Source: an uncultured Planctomycetales bacterium (GTDB lineage Bacteria; Planctomycetota; Planctomycetia; Isosphaerales; Isosphaeraceae). From it: 33,148 bases of DNA. Positions within the stretch are counted from its first letter, which is position 1; each line of letters begins with the position of its first letter. A program made the translations under genes and the position numbers. Shown in pieces: positions 6,898 through 14,892 of this stretch. The notes below the pieces were generated by a model. The model ran no database searches. It had not been told where the DNA came from and was given only the letters and a program-made list of their open reading frames with translations. The stretch covers positions 1 to 33,148 of the forward strand of contig CALCIB010000106.1 in assembly GCA_937907525.1 (NCBI GenBank), read 5' to 3'.

Positions 6898-6971
6898 TCC
6901 CTCGTGGCGCGGGCGTTCCGACTGCCTCGCGTGGCCTCGGGAGGCAGTCGGGACGCCCGCGCCACGAGGGA
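6898..6971. repeat. Long near-perfect hairpin with 31-bp arms
   Basis: The arm 6898-6928 (starting TCCCTCGTGGCGCGGGCGTT) pairs with 6941-6971 with a single mismatch, leaving a 12-base loop (GCGTGGCCTCGG). It lies between the repeat nest and the MFS promoter, with no gene ending just before it, so a repeat element is more likely than a terminator. Confidence 0.65.
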
Positions 6972-7013
6972 GACCTCCGGATACGAGAGCCGCGTTCGCC
7001 GGGGCGGAGGGGG

Positions 7014-7041
7014 CTGGAACTCCTGGAGCGCCCTCTATAAT
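7014..7041 (+). promoter_or_regulatory. Possible promoter of the MFS gene
   Basis: A consensus -10 TATAAT is at 7036-7041, 71 bases before the MFS start. The -35 is poor (CTGGAA at 7014-7019, 16-base spacing). In such GC-rich sequence an exact TATAAT is uncommon, which gives some weight. Confidence 0.4.
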
Positions 7042-7111
7042 CACCACGAGGCGGCCGGGGCCCGGGCGCGGCGTTCGGGCGAACGATCGAGGGACGAAGG
7101 GGAAGGACTGG

Positions 7112-8410
7112 ATGGAAGGGATCGCGACGGGGGAGAAGCGGGGCCGGGTCGTCGGGGGCGAGGACGCGGAGGAGTCGGCGCGGCCGGGGCGCGGGGAGTT
7201 GGTCCTGATCTTGGTCCTGGCGTCGGTATGGTTCAACAGCGTCGTCGACTTCATGCTGGTGATGCCGTTGGGGCCGCAGTTGGAGCGGGTGCTGGGGCTC
7301 ACTCCGCTTCAGTTCGGGCGGATCGTCTCGTCGTACACGCTGGCGGCGGGGGCGGCGGGGTTCGTGGCCTCGTTCCTGATGGATCGGTTCGACCGCAAGT
7401 CGGCGTTCCTGACGCTGTACGGCGGGTTCCTGGTCGGGACGCTCCTGTGCGGGTTGTCGTGGAGCTACGCCACGCTGCTGGCGGCGCGGGTGGCGACGGG
7501 GATGTTCGGCGGGATCATCAGCGGGTTGGCGCTGGCGATCGTGGGGGACGTGGTTCCGGAGCGACGGCGGGGCTGGGCGACGGGCGTCTTGATGACGGCG
7601 TTCTCGCTGGCCTCGGCGTTGGGAGTGCCGGTCGGGCTGAAGCTCGGGACCGACTATGGCTGGCAGACGCCGTTCCTGGTGCTGGCGGCGCTGGGGTTGC
7701 CGGTGTTCTTCGTGGCGGCGGCGGTCTTGCCGACGATGCGGGGGCACATCGTCAAGGGTCAAAAGATCCCGCTGCATCGTCGGATGATGGAGATGTTCGG
7801 GCACTCGAACCACGTCCGGGCGTTCGCGCTGACGGTGGGGCTGATGTTCGGCGGCTTCACCGTCTTCCCGTACATCAGCGTCTATCTGGTGGCCAACGCG
7901 GGACTCCATGAGGACCAGTTGTTCTGGATCTACATGACCGGCGGGGCGCTGACGTTCTTCGGGCTGCCGATGATCGGCAGGGCGGCCGACCGCTTCGGCA
8001 AGCTGCGGGTGTTCCGGCTGGTGTCGCTGGGGACGGTGGTGATGTTGCTGGCGATCACGAACCAGGGCCCCGCGCCGGTCTGGGCGATCGCGGCGGTGTT
8101 CGGGCTGATGATGCTCATCAGTTCCAGCCGGACGGTGCCGGCGATGGCGATGATCACCTCCAGCGTGGAGTCGTCGCGCCGGGGTGGGTTCATGAGCGCG
8201 AACTCGTCGGTGCAGCATCTGGCCGCGGGGATCGCGGCGGACGTCGGCGGTCGGATGCTGGGGAAGGGGGCCGGCGGGACGATCCTTCACTTCAACCACG
8301 TCGGTTGGCTCGCGGCGGCCTCGACGCTTTTGTGCCTCTGGCTCGCCGGGCGGCTTCGCCCCGCCCGGCCGGTCGCCTCGGTGGTGGAGGTTCAGGCGCC
8401 TCCCCGGTAA
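7112..8410 (+). CDS. MFS transporter
   Basis: The 432-residue protein has a charged N-terminus of about 28 residues, then about twelve membrane segments beginning with LVLILVLASVWFNSVVDFMLV. The loop between helices 2 and 3 carries an MFS motif-A-like sequence (FLMDRFDRKSAFL), and the second half has the matching loop GRAADRFGKLRVF. The overall pattern resembles drug:H+ antiporter or DHA1-type permeases, but no substrate can be assigned. AAGGA lies five bases before the ATG. The 3' end overlaps the convergent glycerol kinase gene by 19 bases, so no terminator separates them. Confidence 0.9.
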   Translation: MEGIATGEKRGRVVGGEDAEESARPGRGELVLILVLASVWFNSVVDFMLVMPLGPQLERVLGLTPLQFGRIVSSYTLAAGAAGFVASFLMDRFDRKSAFLTLYGGFLVGTLLCGLSWSYATLLAARVATGMFGGIISGLALAIVGDVVPERRRGWATGVLMTAFSLASALGVPVGLKLGTDYGWQTPFLVLAALGLPVFFVAAAVLPTMRGHIVKGQKIPLHRRMMEMFGHSNHVRAFALTVGLMFGGFTVFPYISVYLVANAGLHEDQLFWIYMTGGALTFFGLPMIGRAADRFGKLRVFRLVSLGTVVMLLAITNQGPAPVWAIAAVFGLMMLISSSRTVPAMAMITSSVESSRRGGFMSANSSVQHLAAGIAADVGGRMLGKGAGGTILHFNHVGWLAAASTLLCLWLAGRLRPARPVASVVEVQAPPR

Positions 8411-9894
8411 TGGCCGCGGGTGGTCTCGACGGCGCGCCGCCAGCGCGCCAGGGCTCGCGACCGCCAGGCGGCGTCGCGGGTGGGCTCGAAGGTCTTGCCG
8501 CCGGAGGCCAGGAGGGACAGCGCGGCGGCGCGGTCGGGCCAGACGCCGGCGCCGAGCCCCGCCAGGAGCGCCGCGCCCAGCGCGGTCGCCTCCGTCTCCG
8601 GGCCGCGGACGACGGGACGGCCCAGGACGTCGGCCTGAAAGCCGAGGAAGGGGTCGGAGCGGGACATCCCGCCATCGACCTTCAGTTCCGGCAACTGGGT
8701 CGAGAGATCCTCCTCGACGGCCTCGATGAGGTTGGCCACCTGGTACGCCACCCCCTCGAGCGCCGCGCGGGCGATGTCGGCGAGGGTGGTGTCGCGGGTG
8801 AGGCCGAAGACGGTGCCGCGGGCCGCCGGCTGCCAGTGGGGCGAGCCCAACCCGGTGAACGCGGGGACGAAGACGACCTCGGTGTCGGGGTCGCCCGCGA
8901 GGGCCAGATCGCCGATCTCCGAGGCGGAGCGGATGACCTTCAGGCCGTCTCGGAACCACTGGACGGCCGCTCCGGCGATGAAGACGCTCCCCTCCAGGGC
9001 GAACTGGGCGGGCTCGCCGGCCGCGGTGGCCGCCCGAGTGGCCAGGAGCCCGTGGGTGGACGGGACGACCCGTCCCCCGGTGTGGGCCAGCAGGAAGGCG
9101 CCGGTGCCGAAGGTGCATTTGGCCTGACCCGCCTGGACGCAGCCCTGGCCGATCAGCGACGCCTGCTGGTCCCCCGCGACGCCCGTGACGGGGATGCCGT
9201 CGGGGAGATAGTCCAGCCCCCTGGTCTTGCCGAAATCGCCGGCGCTGGGGCGGATTTCGGGCAATAACGAGCGGGGGATGGCGAACGCCTTCAGAAGATC
9301 GTCCGACCATTGGTCGGTCGCCAGGTCCATCAACAGGGTTCGGGAGGCGTTGGTGACGTCGGTGAGGTGCTCGCCGCCGGTGAGGTGGTGGATCAGAAGC
9401 GTGTCGACGGTCCCCGCGGCCAGCTTGCCGGCCTCGGCCCTGGCCCGCGCGCCGTTTACGTTCTCAAGGAGCCAGGCGATCTTGGTGGCGGAGAAGTAGG
9501 GATCGATGACCAACCCGGTGGCCTCGGAGATCCACGTCTGCTGGTCGCGGAGGCGGTCGCAGATATCGGCGGTGCGGCGGTCCTGCCAGACGATGGCCGG
9601 GGCGATCGACTCGCCGGTCTGGCGGTCCCAGACGACGGTGGTCTCGCGCTGGTTGGTGATCCCGATCGCGGCGATCTGTTCGGCCCGAACCCTGGCGTTC
9701 AGAAGGGCCGTGGTGACCTGCGAGCCCACCGACGCGACGATCGCCGCGGGGTCGTGCTCGACCCAACCGGGGCGGGGGTAGGAGAGCGGCACCTCCTCCT
9801 GGCCGATCCCCTTGGTCTTCAGCTTCAGGTCGTAAATGATGACGCGGGTGCTGGTGGTCCCCTGGTCGATGACGAGCAGATGATCGCGAGCCAT
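8392..9894 (-). CDS. glpK: Glycerol kinase
   Basis: The 500-residue product is full length for GlpK. It phosphorylates glycerol with ATP to sn-glycerol 3-phosphate in the cytoplasm. Visible FGGY-kinase features are the phosphate-binding DQGTTSTR at residues 10-17, GWVEHDP near 43-49, and ITNQRETTVVW with Arg83 and Glu84 in the same numbering as the E. coli enzyme. Also present are IVWQDRRT, GVAGDQQASLIGQGC holding the catalytic Asp, and a C-terminal KVDGGMSRSDPFLGFQADVLG block. GAGG lies about 10 bases before the ATG at 9894. No glycerol facilitator or glycerol-3-phosphate dehydrogenase is beside it. The neighbouring MFS gene is convergent, so a shared role is not implied. Confidence 0.95.
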   Translation of the reverse strand: MARDHLLVIDQGTTSTRVIIYDLKLKTKGIGQEEVPLSYPRPGWVEHDPAAIVASVGSQVTTALLNARVRAEQIAAIGITNQRETTVVWDRQTGESIAPAIVWQDRRTADICDRLRDQQTWISEATGLVIDPYFSATKIAWLLENVNGARARAEAGKLAAGTVDTLLIHHLTGGEHLTDVTNASRTLLMDLATDQWSDDLLKAFAIPRSLLPEIRPSAGDFGKTRGLDYLPDGIPVTGVAGDQQASLIGQGCVQAGQAKCTFGTGAFLLAHTGGRVVPSTHGLLATRAATAAGEPAQFALEGSVFIAGAAVQWFRDGLKVIRSASEIGDLALAGDPDTEVVFVPAFTGLGSPHWQPAARGTVFGLTRDTTLADIARAALEGVAYQVANLIEAVEEDLSTQLPELKVDGGMSRSDPFLGFQADVLGRPVVRGPETEATALGAALLAGLGAGVWPDRAAALSLLASGGKTFEPTRDAAWRSRALARWRRAVETTRGHYRGGA

Positions 9895-10012
9895 GAAGAC
9901 GAGCCTCGTTGCGGGGTTGCGCTGGTCGCCGGTCGGGTTTCCAACTTACCACGAGTCGAACGCGCCGTCGCGGGCCTGGAACGCGGCGACGGTCATTCCT
10001 TCGAGGATCGCC

Positions 10013-10471
10013 ATGTCACTCGCCATCGTCCCCCTGGCCGGGATCGCCATTCCGATGGTCGTCGTCCCGACCGTGCTGTTCGCCAGGCACGTCGGCCGGA
10101 ATCGGCAGTACGGCCACCTGGAGCGCATGCAGGCGCTCAAGGCCGGGGTGGCGCTCCCTTCGACGGTTCGGCCGCCGGGGCCGGGCGCGGTCGTCGCCAT
10201 CGGCGCGGGGGTCCCGACGGTCTGCGCGCTCGCCGCGGTGATGGCCACCCATGCGCTTCCGGCGACCCCGCGCGACGAGGAACTGATCGTCAGGTTGGCG
10301 ATCGTCTGGGGCGTGGCGTTCCTTCTCGGTTTGTGCGCGCTGGCGACGGCGTTGGTCCTCGGCCTGCTGCTCCATCGAGCGAACGCGAAGGCGGCGACGA
10401 CTCGCGACGCCTCAGCCAAACCGGCCTTCGACCCCGACCCGTTCGACGCCCCCGTCCACGACTTCCGTTGA
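10013..10471 (+). CDS. Small membrane protein of unknown function
   Basis: The 152-residue product has an N-terminal membrane segment (LAIVPLAGIAIPMVVVPTVLF), a short basic cytoplasmic-looking stretch (RHVGRNRQYGHLERMQALKAGV), and two further hydrophobic segments (GAVVAIGAGVPTVCALAAVMA; LAIVWGVAFLLGLCALATALVLGLLL), ending in a charged tail. The basic stretch resembles that of small DUF6249-like membrane proteins, but the match is too weak to name. The ATG at 10013 has GAGG six to nine bases upstream; a frame opening at 9893 lacks this. The last 60 bases overlap the convergent glycosyltransferase gene. Confidence 0.6.
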   Translation: MSLAIVPLAGIAIPMVVVPTVLFARHVGRNRQYGHLERMQALKAGVALPSTVRPPGPGAVVAIGAGVPTVCALAAVMATHALPATPRDEELIVRLAIVWGVAFLLGLCALATALVLGLLLHRANAKAATTRDASAKPAFDPDPFDAPVHDFR

Positions 10472-11974
10472 CCGGCCCCGAACGACCCTCGCCGCCGCGC
10501 CGGCGATCCAGGCCGCGCCGCCGCCCGCCCAGACGGCCAGAAGCGGCTCGATGGGGACGTGGAAGCGGGCCGAGACGATCGTGAGGGCGTGGAACAGGCT
10601 GATCGCCGCGACGGTCGCCAGCAAGGGGAGCGACCGTCGCCGGAACCCCGCCCCGGCCGTCGCCAGCCCCAGAAGCGCCAGGGCGGTCAGCCCCAGGTGC
10701 GAGGCGCGATAGATCGCCACCCGCGACTTGGGGTTGGTCTCGTCGAAGAACCAGAAGTAGCGGAAGCGCTTCAGGCAAAGGCCGACGTAGCGGGCGGGAT
10801 CGGCCTTGATGTCGGCCACGGCCATCCGAAGCAGCACCCGCGACCGCTCCGCCTCCGGGAGCGATCCGAGATGACGCTTGAACTCGGGCGTGAACGCCAC
10901 GTCGTCGATGTACCCGGCGGTGTGGCGAGCCCTCCAGAGGGCGCGGTTGTACTCGGCGAGGCCGTCGGCCCGCCCGGCCTCCGCCATCGCGTCCTCGACC
11001 GACGCGCGGACCACCTTGTCGGTCCCCTGGCTGATCGCGCAGTTGCCCTGCCAGAAGGCATAGCCGAAGGTGCTTTTGATCGGCACGAACTCGCCGTGGA
11101 CCAGGGCGTTGCGCGCCGTCCAGGGCGCGATCGTCAGCGCCGCGGCACCCAGCGTAACGGTGGCGAGCTTCCACGGAGAAGAGAAGCCGCCGCGAGTCAA
11201 AATCCCCCCTTCTCCCCTTGTGGGAGAAGGTGGCCGAAGGCCGGATGAGGGGGGGGCATTCCAGGGGCCCCCGGTCGCGTCACCCCTCATCCGCCCCTCC
11301 GGGGCACCTTCTCCCACAAGGGGAGAAGGGATGTCCTCGTCTGACCGTCCGCGGGACGTGGTGGGACTCTTGGCCATCCAAAACGTGACCAACACCCCGA
11401 CGACCGCCAGCCCCAGAATGGGGTCGGTCAGCGCGCAAAGTCCGAGAAGCAGCCCGACCGCGGCGGCGGCGCGAGGCGAGCCGGACGCGGCGGCGCGGGC
11501 GGCCCAGACGAGCGTCCAGACGACGAGGGTCGCGGCCGGAAGCGCCACCTGGACGTGGGTCGCGGCGTAGACGAGCGTTGGGTGCAGCGCCGCGACGCCC
11601 GCCGCCCACCAGGCGACCGCCGGCCGCTCGGGCGCGACCAGCGCGGCGAGTCGAAACACGCCCAACACCATGACCGCGCCCAGGGCCGCTTGCGCCAGCT
11701 CCAGGATCAAAAGCGCCTCGGGCGTCTCGACCCCGCCGACCGCGTAGGCCGCCGCCACCAGGAACGGATAAACCGGCGCCTGCTGCGACGTGGGCCCGTC
11801 GGCCCCCAGGAAATGCATCGAGAACCCGCGCCCGGCCACCAGCGACGCCGCGATCTCGCCGTGCTCATACGTCGAGTTCGGCACGCGGTGGCTCTGAAGC
11901 GCGACCACCGCCGCCCCTCGCGCCAGCACCGCCAGCAACAAGAGCCCGACGAGCCTTCGATCCATCCCCTTCAC
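10412..11974 (-). CDS. GT39-like integral membrane glycosyltransferase
   Basis: About 520 residues with many membrane segments. The N-terminal part (RRLVGLLLLAVLARGAAVVAL, then an acidic loop STYEHGEIAASLVAGRGF and QQAPVYPFLVAAAYAVGG) fits the ArnT/PMT-like GT39 clan. These enzymes transfer sugars from polyprenyl-phosphate donors at the outer face of the membrane; the loop acid is the likely catalytic residue. The GTG at 11974 has GGGGGG six bases upstream; an ATG at 11965 is the alternative. The frame remains open to 12592, but that extension is low-complexity and overlaps a better gene on the other strand. Residues about 215-256 are encoded by a palindromic repeat inserted in frame, in what should be an extramembrane loop. 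Acceptor and donor are unknown. Confidence 0.8.
   Translation of the reverse strand: MKGMDRRLVGLLLLAVLARGAAVVALQSHRVPNSTYEHGEIAASLVAGRGFSMHFLGADGPTSQQAPVYPFLVAAAYAVGGVETPEALLILELAQAALGAVMVLGVFRLAALVAPERPAVAWWAAGVAALHPTLVYAATHVQVALPAATLVVWTLVWAARAAASGSPRAAAAVGLLLGLCALTDPILGLAVVGVLVTFWMAKSPTTSRGRSDEDIPSPLVGEGAPEGRMRGDATGGPWNAPPSSGLRPPSPTRGEGGILTRGGFSSPWKLATVTLGAAALTIAPWTARNALVHGEFVPIKSTFGYAFWQGNCAISQGTDKVVRASVEDAMAEAGRADGLAEYNRALWRARHTAGYIDDVAFTPEFKRHLGSLPEAERSRVLLRMAVADIKADPARYVGLCLKRFRYFWFFDETNPKSRVAIYRASHLGLTALALLGLATAGAGFRRRSLPLLATVAAISLFHALTIVSARFHVPIEPLLAVWAGGGAAWIAGAAARVVRGRSTEVVDGGVERVGVEGRFG
11207..11330. repeat. Palindromic repeat inserted in frame within a coding region
   Basis: The left arm 11207-11252 (CCCTTCTCCCCTTGTGGGAG… GGATGAGGGG) and right arm 11283-11330 (CCCCTCATCC… CAAGGGGAGAAGGG) are inverted and belong to the repeat at 5858-6325. 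Here it lies inside the GT39-like gene without a stop or frameshift. On the minus strand it encodes PSPLVGEGAPEGRMRG, then SSGLRPPSPTRGEGG. Confidence 0.8.
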
Positions 11975-12191
11975 GGCGATCCCCCCGAAGCGTCCGGCCG
12001 CGGGTTCCGCCCGCGCGCGCCGGATCATGCGGGGAACCTCGCCAGCCGTCAACGCCGATCCTTGGTTGGAGTTGGAAGCGCGGGCCTTGCCGCGGGAGCG
12101 TTGATCGCATAAGCTCGACGGTGGCGGAATCGCCTTGCCGTTTTCACATCGTCCTCGACGACGTGTTCCCCTCGCCGATCGAGACTTCCCC

Positions 12192-12647
12192 GTGCCTGGT
12201 CCCCGTCCATCCAGCCGCGCGCGACGTCGCCTGACCGGGGCCGCCCTGATGGTCCTGGCGGCGGTCCTGTGCGCGCCGGCGGAATCGGCCGCGGGGTGCC
12301 ACCGGGTCGACTTGACCCGCGCGGTCGAGGCCGGGACGATGCTGGAAAACCTCCAGGCCCTCGGGGCGTTGGGAGACTCGCGAGAACGGGCCGAGGTGCC
12401 CGCCGCGCCCGTGAATCGTCGCGGGGGCTGCACCGGGCCCTTCTGCTCGTCGAACTCCGATCCCGTCTCGTCCGCCCCCTCGTTCGTTCCCGTCCAACTC
12501 AAGGGCGAATGGGGCGCGATCGACGTCTCCCCGCCCGCGACCTCTCCCGACGCGATCTTCGCGGCGGCCAAGGGGCTCGAACCCTGGACCAACCCGCCGC
12601 TGGTCGTCGTCTTCCACCCTCCGCGCCGACCCGTAGTCGCGATCTAA
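12192..12647 (+). CDS. Small secreted protein, function unknown
   Basis: From the GTG at 12192 the product is 151 residues: a basic n-region (RARRR), a hydrophobic core LTGAALMVLAAVLCA and a likely cleavage after AESAAG, so it is probably exported. The mature part has a possible disulfide cluster (RRGGCTGPFCSSNSD) and no recognised domain. Third codon positions are strongly GC as in neighbouring genes, which supports coding on this strand. The start is uncertain: a TTG at 12135 would add 19 residues. It is divergent from the glycosyltransferase gene and lies 231 bases before the large operon, separated by an inverted repeat. Confidence 0.6.
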   Translation: MPGPRPSSRARRRLTGAALMVLAAVLCAPAESAAGCHRVDLTRAVEAGTMLENLQALGALGDSRERAEVPAAPVNRRGGCTGPFCSSNSDPVSSAPSFVPVQLKGEWGAIDVSPPATSPDAIFAAAKGLEPWTNPPLVVVFHPPRRPVVAI

Positions 12648-12726
12648 CGATCGAGGGGGACTCGCGGCTGCCCGCGCGACGTTTCCACTTCGCGTTCGGG
12701 CTCGTTCACCGACGCCTCGCGCCGAC

Positions 12727-12779
12727 GTCGACCGCGCGGTCGGTGCGTCGCGCCCCACCCCCGCGAGCGCGCGGTCGAC
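12727..12779. repeat. 12-bp perfect inverted repeat upstream of the large operon
   Basis: GTCGACCGCGCG (12727-12738) and CGCGCGGTCGAC (12768-12779) are exact inverted repeats around 29 bases. They sit between the small secreted-protein gene and the AhpD-like gene, 100 bases before the latter's start. No T-run follows, so it may be an operator, a repeat or a terminator of the preceding gene. Confidence 0.4.
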
Positions 12780-12878
12780 AGCCACGCGACGAACTCCGTC
12801 GGCGCCGCGCGCCTCCCGCCGGCGCGAGGGACGGGCGATCATTCGTTTCATGGACTCATGGACGCTGGGGAACCGGAC

Positions 12879-13451
12879 ATGCCGCATATCAAGCTCCCGG
12901 AGGGGATTCCGGGGATCGTCGGGCCGATGGTCGCTTATCCCGAGACGGCGCGGCCGCTGAACGAGTTGGCGGAGGCGCTTTTGCGCGGGCCGTCGTCGCT
13001 GACGTCGGCGGAGCGCGAGTTGATCGCGACCTTCGTCTCGTCGGGCAACGAGTGCTTTTTCTGCACCCAGACGCACGCCGCGGCGGCCCGCGAGCACTAC
13101 GGGCCTCAACGGGAGATCGTCGACCAGGTGATTCGCGACCGCGAGGGGGCCCCGGTCTCCGAGAAGCTCCGCGCCTTGCTGGTCATCGCCGAGAAGGTCC
13201 GTCGCGACGGCCGGCTCGTCCAGCCCGAGGACGTGGCGAGGGCCCGCGAGGCCGGCGCCGACGACCGAGCGATTCACGACGCCGTCCTCATCGCCGCGGC
13301 GTTTTGCATGTACAATCGATACGTCGAGGGCCTGGCCACCTGGGCGCCCCGCGACCAGGAGATGTACGACCGGACGGGGGTCCGGCTCGCCCGCGACGGC
13401 TACCTGACCGCCGTCGACCGTCGGAGGGAAGAGGCGGGCGTCGAGGCGTAA
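12879..13451 (+). CDS. AhpD-like carboxymuconolactone decarboxylase-family protein
   Basis: The 190-residue product belongs to the all-helical CMD/AhpD superfamily (peroxidase-related type). It carries the redox motif ECFFCTQTH: Cys59 and Cys62 in a CxxC, followed by His66, with a conserved Glu about eleven residues before the first Cys (SAERELIATFV). In AhpD this dithiol is a peroxide-reducing centre, so a cytoplasmic thiol-redox role is likely; the substrate is unknown. The ATG at 12879 is chosen because GGGG lies eight bases upstream; an ATG at 12858 is possible. It is the first gene of a same-strand run reaching 24104, with a 49-base gap to the permease gene. Confidence 0.88.
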   Translation: MPHIKLPEGIPGIVGPMVAYPETARPLNELAEALLRGPSSLTSAERELIATFVSSGNECFFCTQTHAAAAREHYGPQREIVDQVIRDREGAPVSEKLRALLVIAEKVRRDGRLVQPEDVARAREAGADDRAIHDAVLIAAAFCMYNRYVEGLATWAPRDQEMYDRTGVRLARDGYLTAVDRRREEAGVEA

Positions 13452-13500
13452 GCGTCGCGACGACCATCGACCGAGAAACGTGATCCGACCGAGGCCCCCG

Positions 13501-14886
13501 ATGTCGATCGAGGTTCAAACGCCCCAGCATCCCTCCGCGGCGTCGACCGCGTTGCCGCGACGGCTCGGCGCGTCCGCGGCGACGGCGGTCGTGGTGGGGG
13601 AGGTGGTGGGGATCGGCATCTTCCTGACGCCGTCGGAGATGGCCCGGTCGCTGGCGTCGCCGTTCTGGCTGTTCGCCGCGTGGGGGACGGTCGGCGCGAT
13701 CTCGATCTGCGGCGCGCTCTGCTTTGGCGCGCTGGCGGCGCGTCATCCCGAGGACGGCGGCGCCTACGTCTACCTGAAGCGCGCGTTCGGCCCTCGGGTC
13801 GCGTTCCAGTACGGCTGGACGTCGTTGCTGGTCGCCGACCCCGGCATCACCGCCGCGATGGCCGCGGGGCTGGCGACCTACGCGGCGTCGCTCGTCCCCA
13901 TGTCCGCCCTGGGGCTCAAGCTCGCGGCGATCGCGGCGATCTGGCTGGCGGCGGCGGCGAACATCGTCGGGCTTCGGGCCGGCGCGCGGGCCCTTCAAGG
14001 GCTCACGGCGCTGAAGCTCGGGCTGCTGGCGGCGATCGTCGCGTGGGGGTTCGGGTCCGAGGCGGGCTCGTGGTCGCACTTCCGACCGTTCCTCGAACGA
14101 CCGATCGACGCCCCGCCCTTGGGCCCGGCGCTGGTGGGGGGACTGCTGGCCGCGTTCTTCTCGCTGGCGGGCTGGTGGGACGTCGCCAAGCTGGCGGGAG
14201 AGGCCCGCGACCCCGAGCGGACGGTCCCCCGCGCCCTGGTCCTGGGGGTGGGGCTGGTCACGATCGCCTACATGGGGGTCGCGGCGGCGTTCTGGTATCT
14301 CGTCCCGCTCTCCGCCGTGGACGCGGAGCGCGGTTTCGCCGCTCAGGCGGGCGCGGCGATGTTCGGCGCGGCGGGGGGACGGGTCTTCGCGGCGGTGGTG
14401 GTCGTGTCGGTGATGGGGAGCCTGGTGGGGCTTTTGATGGCCGCTCCTCGGGTCTACCACACCATGGCCCGCGACGGCCTTTTCCCGGCGTGGCTGGCGG
14501 CGGTCCACCCCCGGCTGGGGACGCCCGCCCGCGCCGTCGCGATCCAGGCGGCGGCGGCCTCGGCGCTCGCCGCGACCGGCACGTTCGAGCAGATCCTGTC
14601 GTACTTCATGGCCGTCGCGATCGCCTTCCTGGCCCTGGCCGCCGCGACGGTCTACTTCATCCCGGCGACGGCGGGCGCGGGGCGCGTGCCCGGCCACCCC
14701 TTCACGCCGCTCGGCTTCATCGTGCCGGCGGTCGCCATCCTCGCGATGCAGGCGGCGTCGGACCCGATCCGATCCGGGATCGGCATGGGGGTCGTCGCCC
14801 TGGGGATTCCGGCGTCCGGGTTCTTTCTGAAAGCGACGCGGGCCTCGTCCGCGACCATGGTTCCCGACGATTCCCATTCGGAGTGA
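13501..14886 (+). CDS. APC-family amino-acid permease
   Basis: The 461-residue protein has about twelve membrane segments and the APC signature in helix 1, VVVGEVVGIGIFLTPSEMA (the GxGIF motif that binds the substrate backbone). This is followed by the helix 2-3 block GALCFGALAARHPEDGGAYVYLKRAFG, typical of LAT/AdiC-like transporters. It should move an amino acid or related compound across the inner membrane; which one cannot be read. GAGG lies 6-9 bases before the ATG at 13501, better than a GTG at 13480. The gap to the next gene is six bases, with that gene's GGAG overlapping this stop region, so both are in one transcript. Confidence 0.9.
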   Translation: MSIEVQTPQHPSAASTALPRRLGASAATAVVVGEVVGIGIFLTPSEMARSLASPFWLFAAWGTVGAISICGALCFGALAARHPEDGGAYVYLKRAFGPRVAFQYGWTSLLVADPGITAAMAAGLATYAASLVPMSALGLKLAAIAAIWLAAAANIVGLRAGARALQGLTALKLGLLAAIVAWGFGSEAGSWSHFRPFLERPIDAPPLGPALVGGLLAAFFSLAGWWDVAKLAGEARDPERTVPRALVLGVGLVTIAYMGVAAAFWYLVPLSAVDAERGFAAQAGAAMFGAAGGRVFAAVVVVSVMGSLVGLLMAAPRVYHTMARDGLFPAWLAAVHPRLGTPARAVAIQAAAASALAATGTFEQILSYFMAVAIAFLALAAATVYFIPATAGAGRVPGHPFTPLGFIVPAVAILAMQAASDPIRSGIGMGVVALGIPASGFFLKATRASSATMVPDDSHSE

Positions 14887-14892
14887 TTCACG

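Noticed and set aside
6791..9310. Very long minus-strand open frame (839 codons)
   Set aside because: It lies antiparallel to the MFS gene and in another frame of glpK. Its translation is Arg/Pro/Gly-rich without any family motif, the usual artefact of GC-rich coding DNA.
11975..12592. N-terminal extension of the GT39-like gene to 12592
   Set aside because: The extra 206 residues are low-complexity and overlap the secreted-protein gene on the other strand. The hydrophobic N-terminus of the enzyme begins right after the GTG at 11974, which has a good ribosome site.
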